Origin: Holophagales bacterium
Lineage (GTDB): Bacteria; Acidobacteriota; Thermoanaerobaculia; Multivoradales; Multivoraceae
Direction of reading: 5' to 3'
DNA length: 64,000 nt
Assembly (NCBI GenBank): GCA_009845425.1
Contig: VXZQ01000012.1
Coordinates: 310,001-374,000 of the forward strand
The notes below the pieces were generated by a model. That model made no database searches. It was not told the DNA's origin and saw only the letters and a list, made by a program, of their open reading frames with translations. Positions 11,101 through 18,312 of this stretch are shown here, piece after piece. Every line of letters starts with the position of its first letter. The first letter of the stretch is position 1. A program made the position numbers and the translations under genes.

Positions 11101-11814
11101 GCGCGTGAGAGCGTCGGTGAGGGCGGCGGCGAGCGTCAGGACCGGATGCTCGAGCGGACGCGGGACCTCGTCGAGAATCTGGCCTCGATGGAGGCCCGTT
11201 TGCGCGATCGTGTCGAGGCGGGCAGCCGGCTCGGCCAGCGTCGGGGGCAGCAGGGTGAACGGGATGGCCAGCAACAGGATGGCCAGCAACAGGATGGCGG
11301 GGAACAGGGCGGTGAGCAGCAAGGCAGCCAGCAGCAGGGCGGGCGGCCGGGCGACACGTCTTCGGAAGCTGGAGGCGACGCGGCCAACCCGGAGGGCGGC
11401 CGAAACCGGGGCCGCTTCAGCCAGTACGGTTCGAGCTCAGGCGGCTACTACCAGCCGGGCGTTTTCCAGGCCGAGGATCTCCGGCAGCTCGACCGGGAGT
11501 TCGACCAGCGACGCGCCGACCTGGAGAGCCTGAGGAACGACCTGCGGCGGGAGCGGATGGACACGGCGGACATCGACCAGCTACTCCAGCAGATGGGCGA
11601 TCTGAGCCTGCTCGGTCTCAATCGCGATCCGCGGGCTCTCGAACGGCTCCGCGACGACATCGTCGAGGGTCTGCGGCAGTTCGAGTACCGCCTGTGGCGC
11701 GAACTACGCGGCGGCGAAGCCGAACGCGTCTACCTCGGCAACTCGGACCAGGTACCGCCCGGCTATCGCGAACTCGTCGACGAGTACTTCCGCAAGCTGG
11801 CCAGCGAGAGCTGA
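8152..11814 (+). CDS. DUF4175-type giant membrane-anchored coiled-coil protein
   Basis: This protein has 1220 residues. Three hydrophobic helices occur near 27-50, 58-82 and 163-186. A beta-rich periplasmic region (about 190-540) follows, then a long coiled coil rich in Gln, Glu and Arg (about 560-1040), a low-complexity Gln/Gly stretch (about 1030-1085) containing a perfect 15-bp DNA duplication, and a conserved acidic C-terminal domain from about 1095. It resembles DUF4175 proteins found at the end of MoxR/VWA operons. It probably spans the periplasm as a structural partner of the VWA proteins. No enzymatic motif is visible. Confidence 0.8.
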   Translation: MASGFDPIYDPTYGELMSVIRRVRLRWRMKVALRGLVTLIVTGFAAFAVSVWGMDYFLYSDRAVDVFRWLAYLTLIALGVRLLAVPLSRRVSKRQVALYVEEHEPTLKASVLSAVELGPVRQGSPVDAERVSPELQRRVLEDAIERCEQSGFATRIERGALQRFSAALAGVASAGMVAVLLSPAFLQHGAMLLFTPWRAAAADNPYRLVVAPGNVTVARGSDQLISAAVLGFDPDRVEVGLRPLDAAGNPDGEWQQWPMNRVGDGFELAEPGEDGDLMIGGEPATHDFIALNLRADTDYYVDASGVRSPIYRIRVKDLPYVDRIDLLYRFPGYSGLSDQTVEDGGDIAVLKGTQVRFSILPIFEVDAGRLLVEGDEPRDLNVEGERLVAAYTVDESTYYRIELMDDEGRWHRASAEYMVTALEDQPTIVRFLAPGRDVKVSMIDEVFAEVEAEDDYGVRRLNIRYAVNGGEETEVSLFDSASSSMKKVSAGHTLFLEEMDLQVGDSISYFAEAWDRSHAEPTISDIYFLEIRPFDRNYRQAEQGGGGGMGGAGGLDQTLSVQQKMIISATFRLVRDEDEYTVRELSENLKTVSLMQGRLREQVGSLVTRMGNRGQQLLQDDDFSKIIRFLEQAGVEMAAAQTELEAERAEEAMTEEKKALASLQRAESVFREMRVSFDQSGGGGGGNQQLSEDLADLFELELDKLRNQYETVQRGAAEQAQAEVDELMQKLRELARRQQRENERQNRLRSRSQQGGGGGGRQQDLIEETEELARRLERLAREQQRPELRETTQALRQAAEQMRRSQAGSSRSPSNAGAEGIAALDRLREARRLLDRNQRQQLGRDMEELQERAGRVSEMQSRIEEQVGELAGREGEDGQRRSDLSARERSELIERIMERKDRLTDEVAGLEAQLNRMSQGARNDQPETARKLRESATIIRDEQLKEKIRYSKGVLAGRDPEFARLFENQIRQDIDDVTERIAEARESVGEGGGERQDRMLERTRDLVENLASMEARLRDRVEAGSRLGQRRGQQGERDGQQQDGQQQDGGEQGGEQQGSQQQGGRPGDTSSEAGGDAANPEGGRNRGRFSQYGSSSGGYYQPGVFQAEDLRQLDREFDQRRADLESLRNDLRRERMDTADIDQLLQQMGDLSLLGLNRDPRALERLRDDIVEGLRQFEYRLWRELRGGEAERVYLGNSDQVPPGYRELVDEYFRKLASES
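11263..11292 (+). repeat. Tandem 15-bp duplication inside the DUF4175 gene
   Basis: Two perfect head-to-tail copies of a 15-bp unit lie at 11263-11277 and 11278-11292, followed by a partial third. They encode the repeated peptide DGQQQ in a low-complexity Gln/Gly linker. The length is a multiple of three, so copy-number change would alter linker length without a frameshift. Confidence 0.85.
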
Positions 11815-11839
11815 AGCAGCCTCCTGGGCGTCTGCCCGG

Positions 11840-13066
11840 TCAGTTCCCCGTCGGGATGTCGCTGTACGGCACGTCGCGGTCGACGCGGATCTCGCCGGGG
11901 AGGCCGAGGACGCGTTCGGCGATGATGTTGCGCAGGATCTCGTCCGTGCCGCCGGCGATGCGGAGGCCCGGGCTGTAGAGGAAGGACTGCTGGAACAGGG
12001 CGTCGGAGGGCATCAACGAGGGGTCCGTGATGACGCCGCCCATGTCCATCAGGTCCGCGCCGAACGAGGACACGTTCTGCAGCTTCGAGGCGGAGACGAC
12101 CTTGCCGATCGAGTTCTCGGGTCCCGGGACCTTGCCCTGGGAGAGGGCCGTCATGGTGCGCGCCTTCGTGTGCTTCATGCCCATCGCCTCGACGTACCAG
12201 TCGGCGATCTTCTCGCGGACCGCGGAGTCCTCGAGAGCGGACCGGCCGTCCAGTTCGCAGGCGGCGGCGAGCTTCATCACCTCGCGGAAGTCCGGTGGCG
12301 GTGCGTCGCCGACGGCGAGGCGCTCGTTCATCAGGGTGGTGATCGCCACCTGCCAGCCTTCGCCGATCGCGCCGAGGCGTTGACTGTCCGGAACGCGGAC
12401 GTTCGTGAAGAACACCTCGTTGAAGTTGGAGCCGCCGTTGATCTGCTTGATCGGCTTGATGTCGATTCCGGGCGACTTCATGTCGATGAAGAAGAAGGTC
12501 AGGCCCTTGTGCTTGGGAAGCGACGAATCATGGCGCGCGACCAGGATGCCCCAGTCGGAGTAGTGGGCCCCTGAGGTCCAGACCTTCTGGCCGTTGACCA
12601 CCCAGTCATCGCCGTCGCGGTGGCAGCGGGTGCGCAGCCCGGCGACGTCGGACCCTGCCGCGGGCTCCGAGAACAACTGGCACCAGACCTCTTCGCCGCG
12701 CATCAGCGGCGGAATGAAGCGGGCCTGCTGCTCCTGGGTCGCGTACTGCGCCATGACCGGGCCGCACATGCCGAGACCGATGCTGAAGAAGCCGGTCGGG
12801 ACGTCGAAGTTCGCCTCTTCCTGGTCGTAGATGATCGTCTCGATCATCGGCCGGCCCTGGCCGCCATGCGCGACCGGCCAGTGGCGGCAGGCGTAGCCGG
12901 CGTCCGCTTTCCTGGCCTGCCACGCCTTGGCGAGGGCGAGGCCCTCCTCGGCGTCGAGCCGGCGGCTGACGCTTGGGCGGTCCTTGCGCGGCTCCGCGTT
13001 GGCGCCGAGCCAGGCGCGGACCTCCGCGCGGTACGTGGCCTGTTCGGGAGTGTCGTTGAAGTCCAT
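11840..13066 (-). CDS. Acyl-CoA dehydrogenase, larger subunit of a coupled pair
   Basis: With ATG at 13066 the product has 408 residues and begins MDFNDTPEQATYRAEVRAWL, the normal ACAD start. This start forms TGATG with the stop of the preceding ACAD gene, supporting coupled translation. Visible ACAD features are the FAD/substrate-binding segment QLFSEPAAGSDVAGL, QKVWTSGAHYSDW, and a C-terminal GGTDEILRNIIAERVLGLP. The common catalytic Glu of the YEGT type is Gly here, so any base must sit elsewhere or in the partner. Paired unequal subunits resemble the heterotetrameric FadE enzymes of actinobacterial steroid side-chain oxidation. The substrate is unknown. Confidence 0.88.
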   Translation of the reverse strand: MDFNDTPEQATYRAEVRAWLGANAEPRKDRPSVSRRLDAEEGLALAKAWQARKADAGYACRHWPVAHGGQGRPMIETIIYDQEEANFDVPTGFFSIGLGMCGPVMAQYATQEQQARFIPPLMRGEEVWCQLFSEPAAGSDVAGLRTRCHRDGDDWVVNGQKVWTSGAHYSDWGILVARHDSSLPKHKGLTFFFIDMKSPGIDIKPIKQINGGSNFNEVFFTNVRVPDSQRLGAIGEGWQVAITTLMNERLAVGDAPPPDFREVMKLAAACELDGRSALEDSAVREKIADWYVEAMGMKHTKARTMTALSQGKVPGPENSIGKVVSASKLQNVSSFGADLMDMGGVITDPSLMPSDALFQQSFLYSPGLRIAGGTDEILRNIIAERVLGLPGEIRVDRDVPYSDIPTGN

Positions 13067-14181
13067 CAGGCGGCCTCCTGCCGTTCCAGACCGGAGATCA
13101 ACCGGTCTTTCCACACTCTTTCGCTGCCGATGCTGAGCGCGAGCAGCTTGGAGCGGCGGTAGTAGAGGTGGCAATCGGACTCCCAGGTGAAGCCGATGCC
13201 GCCGTGGGTCTGGATGTTCTCCTTCGAAGCGAAGTGGAAGGCCTGGGTGGCGGCAACACGGGCCGCGGCCGCCGCGACCGGCAGCTCGGGCGCGTCGGTC
13301 GACAGCGCCCAGGCGCCGTAGTAGCAGTTCGCCCGGGCCAGCTCGTTCTTGATGTACATGTCGGCGAGCTTGTGCTTGATCGCCTGGAAGGAGCCGATCG
13401 GTCGGCCGAAGGCGTAGCGGCCCTTGGCGTAGCCGATCGCCATCTGCAGGCAGGCGTCGGCGCCGCCGAGTTGTTCCATGGCGAACAGCACCGCGGCGCG
13501 GTCGAACACGGCGTCCTTGATCGCCCAGCCCTGGCCGGCTTCGCCAAGCAACTCCACTTCAACGCCGTCGAAGGTGATTCGGGCGTGGGAACGGGAGGGG
13601 TCGAGAGTGTCGACCGGCTCGCGGGAGACCCCTTCGGAGGCGAGGTCGACGACCGCCAGCGAGGCGCCGTCTCCGTCTTTGGCGACGACGACACAGAGGT
13701 CCGCGACGTCGCCGTCGGGCACCGGCATCTTCGTGCCGGACAGCCGGCCGTCGCTGAGCGTCGCCTGGAGGTTCGCCACCGTGGCCTGGCCTGGACCTTC
13801 GGAGAGGGCGAAGGTGCCGATGCTCTCACCGGAGGCGAGGCTGGGCAGCAGTCTCTTCTTCTGCTCGTCCGAGCCGCCCTGGAGAATGGCTTCGGCGGCG
13901 AGGTAGACGGTCGACGAGAAGGGGACCGGTGCGATGGCGCGGCCCATCTCTTCGGCCACGACGCAGAGTTCGAGATAGCCGAAACCGATACCGCCGTACT
14001 CCTCGGGGATCGCGATTCCGGGAGACTCGTTGGCGCAGACCTGCTGCCACAGATCACGTGCGAAGGGTTCGTCCGTATCCTCCAGCACCCGGCGGGGCAC
14101 GGTCGTGTCGCAGGCGGCTCGCAGGAAGTCGCGCGTCTGCTGCTTCAGTGCCTTCTGGGCATCCGAGAAATCGAAGTTCAT
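13066..14181 (-). CDS. Acyl-CoA dehydrogenase, smaller subunit of a coupled pair
   Basis: This 371-residue protein is the first gene of the pair. It begins MNFDFSDAQKALKQQTRDFL, has IPEEYGGIGFGYLEL, and near the C terminus IQTHGGIGFTWESDCHLYYR, all typical of the ACAD fold. AGGAG lies 6 nt before the ATG. The short length and the weak central flavin-binding segment (TFALSEGPGQAT) match the smaller subunit of two-subunit acyl-CoA dehydrogenases. It probably forms a complex with the downstream 408-residue partner to oxidise an acyl-CoA to an enoyl-CoA. Confidence 0.88.
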   Translation of the reverse strand: MNFDFSDAQKALKQQTRDFLRAACDTTVPRRVLEDTDEPFARDLWQQVCANESPGIAIPEEYGGIGFGYLELCVVAEEMGRAIAPVPFSSTVYLAAEAILQGGSDEQKKRLLPSLASGESIGTFALSEGPGQATVANLQATLSDGRLSGTKMPVPDGDVADLCVVVAKDGDGASLAVVDLASEGVSREPVDTLDPSRSHARITFDGVEVELLGEAGQGWAIKDAVFDRAAVLFAMEQLGGADACLQMAIGYAKGRYAFGRPIGSFQAIKHKLADMYIKNELARANCYYGAWALSTDAPELPVAAAAARVAATQAFHFASKENIQTHGGIGFTWESDCHLYYRRSKLLALSIGSERVWKDRLISGLERQEAA

Positions 14182-14209
14182 TGCTGCTCCTGGTCAGTTT
14201 CGGACGCGG

Positions 14210-14215
14210 AGTGTA
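14210..14215 (-). promoter_or_regulatory. Possible -10 element (TACACT) of the dehydrogenase pair
   Basis: On the minus strand TACACT lies about 28 nt before the start codon, which would give a short leader containing the AGGAG ribosome site. No convincing -35 is visible. Confidence 0.35.
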
Positions 14216-14233
14216 ACAGCGAAGGGACGGCTT

Positions 14234-14986
14234 TCAGATGTCGTAGATCCGACCTTCCGCGAGCGTCTCGATCTCAAGGTCGCGACGGTCCACCATGTCG
14301 TCGCCGAGGTGCGTGAGCAGCATCCTCCGGCAGTCGAAGAGGCGGCGGCGCGCGAGGAGTTCACGGTAGTTCAGGTGGTTCGGAATCGGCCGGTCGTAGG
14401 AGTTGCACTCGCAGATGAAGAGGTCGGCGCCGGCGGCGGCTTCGACCAGGGCTTCCGTCCATTCCGTGTCGCCGGAGAAGGCGAGCGTTCGGCGGCCATA
14501 CTGGACTCGCAGCGCATAGCTCGGTGCACCCGACGGATGAACGACCTCGAACGGCGTCACCCGGAGTCCGTTGACTGCGGCCGGGCGGTGCCCGCGGAGT
14601 TCAAGGAACTCGACGTCGAAGGCCGGCTCGCGCCGGGAGGAGCCGGGGTACAGAGCCTCGGTCGCCTGCCTCAGTCTCTCCCGGAGGCCGGGAGGCCCCG
14701 CCAGGGTCAGCGGCGTCGTGCGGCGCGCCCGGTAGTGCGCGTCGCTCAACAGGAAGGGCAGACCGCCGAAGTGGTCTCCGTGCAGGTGAGTGATGAGAAT
14801 CGTGCGGATCGTCGCGGGCTCGACGCCGCGGACCTTCATCGCGGTCAGCGACGTGGCGCCGCAGTCGAGCAGAGTCGGAGAGAGCGGGCCGTCGTTCGCT
14901 TCGCCGTTCAGGAGGAAGCAGGTGTGCAACCGGCCGCCGCTGCTGAAGGCGTCGCCGCAACCTAGGACGTGGAGTTGGAACGTCAT
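14234..14986 (-). CDS. Metallo-beta-lactamase-fold hydrolase (RNase Z-like subgroup)
   Basis: I chose the ATG at 14986, which gives 250 residues starting MTFQLHVLGCGDAFSSGG, the normal beginning of this fold; the frame is open further upstream but without similarity. The zinc motif is THLHGDHFGG near residue 58, followed by FSGDTEW for the bridging Asp and a terminal LLTHLGDD for the last His. This arrangement resembles RNase Z/arylsulfatase-like hydrolases, but the substrate cannot be named from sequence. No clear ribosome site precedes the start. The gene is divergent from the enoyl-CoA hydratase. Confidence 0.83.
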   Translation of the reverse strand: MTFQLHVLGCGDAFSSGGRLHTCFLLNGEANDGPLSPTLLDCGATSLTAMKVRGVEPATIRTILITHLHGDHFGGLPFLLSDAHYRARRTTPLTLAGPPGLRERLRQATEALYPGSSRREPAFDVEFLELRGHRPAAVNGLRVTPFEVVHPSGAPSYALRVQYGRRTLAFSGDTEWTEALVEAAAGADLFICECNSYDRPIPNHLNYRELLARRRLFDCRRMLLTHLGDDMVDRRDLEIETLAEGRIYDI

Positions 14987-15134
14987 CCGAAGGGTGAGGA
15001 GGTTCCACGGGACGGCGTCGCGGCCATGGCCGTGCCCGCGGCCGGACGGCATGATAGAGCACCCGGCGGGGAACAGGATGGCCTGTGGGACAGCGGCCCG
15101 AACAGCGGTTCGTCGAAACAGGGAGGAGACGTAC
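14987..15134. promoter_or_regulatory. Divergent intergenic region between hydrolase and enoyl-CoA hydratase
   Basis: This 148-bp gap holds a possible minus-strand -10 element TATCAT at 15051-15056, which would give the hydrolase a leader of roughly 60 nt. A perfect 12-bp palindrome (CGGCCATGGCCG) lies at 15021-15032 and could be an operator, although such palindromes arise easily at this GC content. GGGAGGAG at 15121-15128 is the ribosome site of the hydratase. I see no small gene. Confidence 0.35.
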
Positions 15135-15926
15135 ATGGGAGGTCAGATGAACTTCGAGACGATCCGGGTTGACCGGGACGGCAACCTGGGATTCCTGACC
15201 CTCGCGCGCCCCGAGCGGTTGAACGCCGTGGATGGGACGATGCTGCGCGAGTTGGCTCTTGCCGCGGCCTGGTTCGACGAACGCAGCGAGATCGATGTGG
15301 TCGTGCTGCGCGGCGAGGGACGTGCGTTCTGCGCCGGAGCCGACCTGAAGGCGATGGGTGGCGCTTCGGAGTTGAACTGGCGCCAGCGCCGGGAGGCCGG
15401 CCAGCTCGGCCGCCGGGCGATGGACGCACTCGAGAACATGCGGGCCTTGACGGTTTCCCAGGTCCAGGGCTACGCGGTCGGCGGGGGCTTCCTGCTGATG
15501 GCGGCCTGCGACCTGCGGGTGGTTGCCGAGGACGCCGTGTTCTTCATCCCCGAGGTCGAGCTGGGGCTTCCACTGGCCTGGGGCGGCGTGCCGCGGATGG
15601 TGCGCGAGCTCGGACCGGCCCTGACCAAGGAGCTGATCATCACCTGCCGCCGGTTCGGGCCGGCCGAAGTGGCGCCGATGGTCAACCGCATCGTTCCTGC
15701 CGACCGGTTGGAAGAGACGACGCTGGAACTCGCCCGGACCCTCGCCAGGATGCCGACCGTCCCGGCCGCGATCACGAAAGACCACGTGAACGCGGTCGCC
15801 CGCTCCATGGCCGGCGCCACCGACTTCGCCGACGGCGACACCCTGCAATGGGTGCGGGGCGACGCCGAGTCGGAGGCGGCCCGGGTGCGCTACACGGAGC
15901 GCACGCTCGGCGGCAAGAGCGGCTGA
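15135..15926 (+). CDS. Enoyl-CoA hydratase/isomerase family protein
   Basis: The product has 263 residues from the ATG at 15135, preceded by AGGAG at 6 nt; an internal ATG at 15147 also has a ribosome site and would shorten it by four residues. Crotonase features are ARPERLNAVDG near the start, the oxyanion-hole segment GRAFCAGADLKAMGG near residue 65, and GYAVGGGFLLMAACDLRV near 112. It probably hydrates or isomerises an enoyl-CoA produced by the neighbouring dehydrogenases. The open frame further upstream overlaps the divergent hydrolase and is not expected to be translated. Confidence 0.9.
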   Translation: MGGQMNFETIRVDRDGNLGFLTLARPERLNAVDGTMLRELALAAAWFDERSEIDVVVLRGEGRAFCAGADLKAMGGASELNWRQRREAGQLGRRAMDALENMRALTVSQVQGYAVGGGFLLMAACDLRVVAEDAVFFIPEVELGLPLAWGGVPRMVRELGPALTKELIITCRRFGPAEVAPMVNRIVPADRLEETTLELARTLARMPTVPAAITKDHVNAVARSMAGATDFADGDTLQWVRGDAESEAARVRYTERTLGGKSG

Positions 15927-15950
15927 GGAAAGCCCGCCGCAGGCGTCGGC

Positions 15951-17279
15951 TCAGTCGGCCGGCGACTTGTGGACCCGACCGACCCGCATGACGAAGCGGA
16001 CATCCTGGAGTTTCGTGACGTCGGCGATCGGGTCGCCCTCGACCGCGATCAGGTCAGCGGCCTTGCCGGCCGCAATCGAGCCGGTCTCTTCCCAGATGTC
16101 GAGCAGCTTCGCTGTGACCACCGTCGACGACTGGATCGCCGTCATGGGCGCCATGCCGCCTTCGACCATGTAGAGGAACTCCTGGGCGTTGCTGCCGTGG
16201 GGGCAGACGCCGCAGTCCGTGCCGAAGGCGATGGGTACACCGGCGCGGTGGGCCTTGGCGAAGGTGTCCTGGATCACCGGCCCGATGGCGGCCGCCTTGG
16301 GCCGGATGATCTCGGGGAAGTAGCCGGGCACCGCCGCCTTCTCGGCCACGAAGTTGCCCGCCGAGATGGTGGGCACGAAGTAGGTGCCGCGCTCCTTCAT
16401 CAGCTCGAACGCCTCCTCGTCCATGTAGGTACCGTGCTCGATCGTCGTGACGCCGGCCCGGATCGCGCGCTTCATACCCTCGGCCCCGTGAGCGTGAGCG
16501 GCGACCATGAAGCCGTAGTCCTTCGCCGTGTCGACGATGGCCCGGATCTCCTCCTCCGTGAACTGCGGATTCTGGCCGCTCTTGGCCAGGCTCAGCACGC
16601 CGCCGGTGGCCGTGATCTTGATCAGGTCCGCACCTTCCTTGTAGCGCTGCCGGACCGCCTTGCGCGCGTCCTCGACGCCGTTGACGATGCCCTGTCTGGG
16701 TCCGGGGTCGCCCTGCAGGTCGGGCCGCATGCCGTTCGTCCGGTCGCCGTGACCACCGGTGGTGGCGAGCGACACGGTGGCGGCGAAGATCCGGGGCCCG
16801 GGCATGTCACCGCGGTTGATCGCGTTCCGCACCGCCAGGATCGCCGTCGTTTCGCCGCCGACGTCGCGGACGGTGGTGAAACCGGCGAGCAACGTCCGCT
16901 TCGCGTAGATCAGCCCCTTGACCGTCATGTCGGCCGGGGTCTCCTGGAAGCGCTCGAGGTAGGAGGCGGCGCCGGCCTGCTGCGAGGTCAGGTGGACATG
17001 CATGTCCATCAGGCCGGGCAGCACGGTGTAGCTGGACAGGTCGATCAGCGTGTCGCCGTCCTCCGGATCGGCGAGTCCCTCTTCGACGGTCGTGATCGTC
17101 TCGCCTTCGACCACGATCGTGTGGCTGCCCAGGACCTCGCCGGCTTCGACGTCGACCAGCGAGCCGGCATGAATGACGGCGCGGCCGTCGGCGGCGACGG
17201 CGGAGGTCGTCGCGAACAGGAGAAGCGCGGCCACGGCGAGGAAAACGGCGCAAGGAGAAGGGGCGAAACGGTTCGTCAT
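15951..17279 (-). CDS. Exported metal-dependent amidohydrolase (imidazolonepropionase-like)
   Basis: The 442-residue protein has a clear signal peptide ending at AVAADG near residue 30 and is preceded by GGAGG. Amidohydrolase motifs are the HxH of LMDMHVHLTS near 92-98, a probable carbamylated-Lys region LIKITATGG, MVAAHAHG and IEHGTYMDEE for metal His residues, and FGTDCGVCPHG for the catalytic Asp. Family members hydrolyse cyclic amides or Xaa-Pro dipeptides; export suggests a periplasmic peptidase or scavenging enzyme. It is convergent with the enoyl-CoA hydratase, and 65 bp separate its start from the DUF368 gene. Confidence 0.87.
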   Translation of the reverse strand: MTNRFAPSPCAVFLAVAALLLFATTSAVAADGRAVIHAGSLVDVEAGEVLGSHTIVVEGETITTVEEGLADPEDGDTLIDLSSYTVLPGLMDMHVHLTSQQAGAASYLERFQETPADMTVKGLIYAKRTLLAGFTTVRDVGGETTAILAVRNAINRGDMPGPRIFAATVSLATTGGHGDRTNGMRPDLQGDPGPRQGIVNGVEDARKAVRQRYKEGADLIKITATGGVLSLAKSGQNPQFTEEEIRAIVDTAKDYGFMVAAHAHGAEGMKRAIRAGVTTIEHGTYMDEEAFELMKERGTYFVPTISAGNFVAEKAAVPGYFPEIIRPKAAAIGPVIQDTFAKAHRAGVPIAFGTDCGVCPHGSNAQEFLYMVEGGMAPMTAIQSSTVVTAKLLDIWEETGSIAAGKAADLIAVEGDPIADVTKLQDVRFVMRVGRVHKSPAD

Positions 17280-17321
17280 CGTTCGGGAACCTCCGTTGAT
17301 CTGAAACGGGAAGGGGCCGCG

Positions 17322-17327
17322 ACTGTA
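17322..17327 (-). promoter_or_regulatory. Possible -10 element (TACAGT) of the amidohydrolase gene
   Basis: TACAGT on the minus strand lies 42 nt before the ATG and would give a leader of about 35 nt that includes the GGAGG site. There is no clear -35. Confidence 0.35.
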
Positions 17328-17344
17328 GCGCAGCAGGAGGGCAG

Positions 17345-18253
17345 CTATTGGCGCCCGGACGGGTCCGTACGTGTCGTACCGAACCGGCTTATCGTCCAGG
17401 TCAGGACGAAGCCGGCGCCGGCGAGTCCCAGGGCCGATGCGGCCTGCAGCGGTGCGGGAGAGGCCGGGCTCTCGAAGGGCCAGAGGCCGACGACGGCGCC
17501 CAGGAGGAGCCCCATCAGCACGCCCAGCGTCGCCTGACGGAAACGTCGCAGGGCGAACCGCACCGCATTGCTGATGACCGTTGCGCCGAAGGCGATGCCC
17601 ACGAGCACCGGCAGCAGCACGACGGTCGCTTCGGCGATCGGCCGGGCGTCCAGACCGCTGAGTCCCTCGAGCACCTGTTCGATGGCGCCGAGGATCGGCT
17701 CGTACTGGCCGAGGGCCAGGAGCAGGTAGGCGCCGCTCACCCCCGGCAGAATCATCGCGGCAGCCCCCGCCGCTCCAGCGACCGCGAGCAGGAACGGTCC
17801 GCTACTGGTCGATCCCGTCGCGGTGGGGCCGCTTTGGAGCAGGGCGAGCCCCACCATGGCGGCGAAACCGCCGGCCGCACCGCCCCAGAACGCACGGACA
17901 GTCGGTTGAGCGAGACGCCAGACCAGCGGCAAGCCGCCCAGCGTCAGGCCGATGAAGGCGCTGTACGTGATCCAGCGGTGATGCACCACGAGATCGCGCA
18001 GGACGCCCGCCAGGAGGAGGATCGCCAGGCCGCCGGACGCGGCGACCACTGCCAGCAGCAGCAGCGGCTGAAGCCGCAGGCGCAACCGGGTCGTGTCCGC
18101 CACCGCCTCGATGAAGCGGGGGTAGATGCCGACCGCCAGCAGCATGGTGCCACCACTGATTCCCGGCACCAGGTTGGCGAGGCCCATCAGAACGCCGCCC
18201 GCGACCGCGCGAGGCGCCCAGGAGACGACGGACTTCCTCTGATTGCCGGCCAT
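17345..18253 (-). CDS. DUF368 polytopic membrane protein
   Basis: The 302-residue protein is almost entirely hydrophobic, with about eight to nine predicted membrane helices. It opens with the DUF368 signature GLANLVPGISGGTMLLAVGI; a second related motif AAMILPGVSGAYLLLALGQY occurs mid-protein, suggesting an internal duplication. DUF368 proteins have been linked to undecaprenyl-phosphate flipping (PopT family), so a role recycling the lipid carrier at the inner membrane is plausible. A TAGACT element lies only 8 nt before the ATG with no ribosome site, so the mRNA may be leaderless. Confidence 0.88.
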   Translation of the reverse strand: MAGNQRKSVVSWAPRAVAGGVLMGLANLVPGISGGTMLLAVGIYPRFIEAVADTTRLRLRLQPLLLLAVVAASGGLAILLLAGVLRDLVVHHRWITYSAFIGLTLGGLPLVWRLAQPTVRAFWGGAAGGFAAMVGLALLQSGPTATGSTSSGPFLLAVAGAAGAAAMILPGVSGAYLLLALGQYEPILGAIEQVLEGLSGLDARPIAEATVVLLPVLVGIAFGATVISNAVRFALRRFRQATLGVLMGLLLGAVVGLWPFESPASPAPLQAASALGLAGAGFVLTWTISRFGTTRTDPSGRQ

Positions 18254-18261
18254 CCGGACGG

Positions 18262-18267
18262 AGTCTA
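18262..18267 (-). promoter_or_regulatory. Leaderless-type -10 element (TAGACT) for DUF368
   Basis: The minus-strand hexamer TAGACT ends 8 nt before the ATG, so transcription would begin at or next to the start codon. Confidence 0.5.
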
Positions 18268-18299
18268 AGGGCGCTTGGCGATTTGGCTCCCGTTTGGTC

Positions 18300-18305
18300 T
18301 AGCGT
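18300..18305 (+). promoter_or_regulatory. Leaderless-type -10 element (TAGCGT) for gor
   Basis: TAGCGT ends 7 nt before the ATG at 18313 and no ribosome site is present. It is a weaker match than others in the window. Confidence 0.4.
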
Positions 18306-18312
18306 TGCGGCC

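Noticed and set aside
11263..11300. Short direct repeats as a CRISPR-like array
   Set aside because: The 15-bp copies are contiguous, in frame and encode a Gln/Gly linker; there are no spacers or cas genes.
15021..15032. Perfect 12-bp palindrome CGGCCATGGCCG as a regulator site
   Set aside because: Such palindromes are expected by chance at this GC content; kept only as a note in the intergenic entry.
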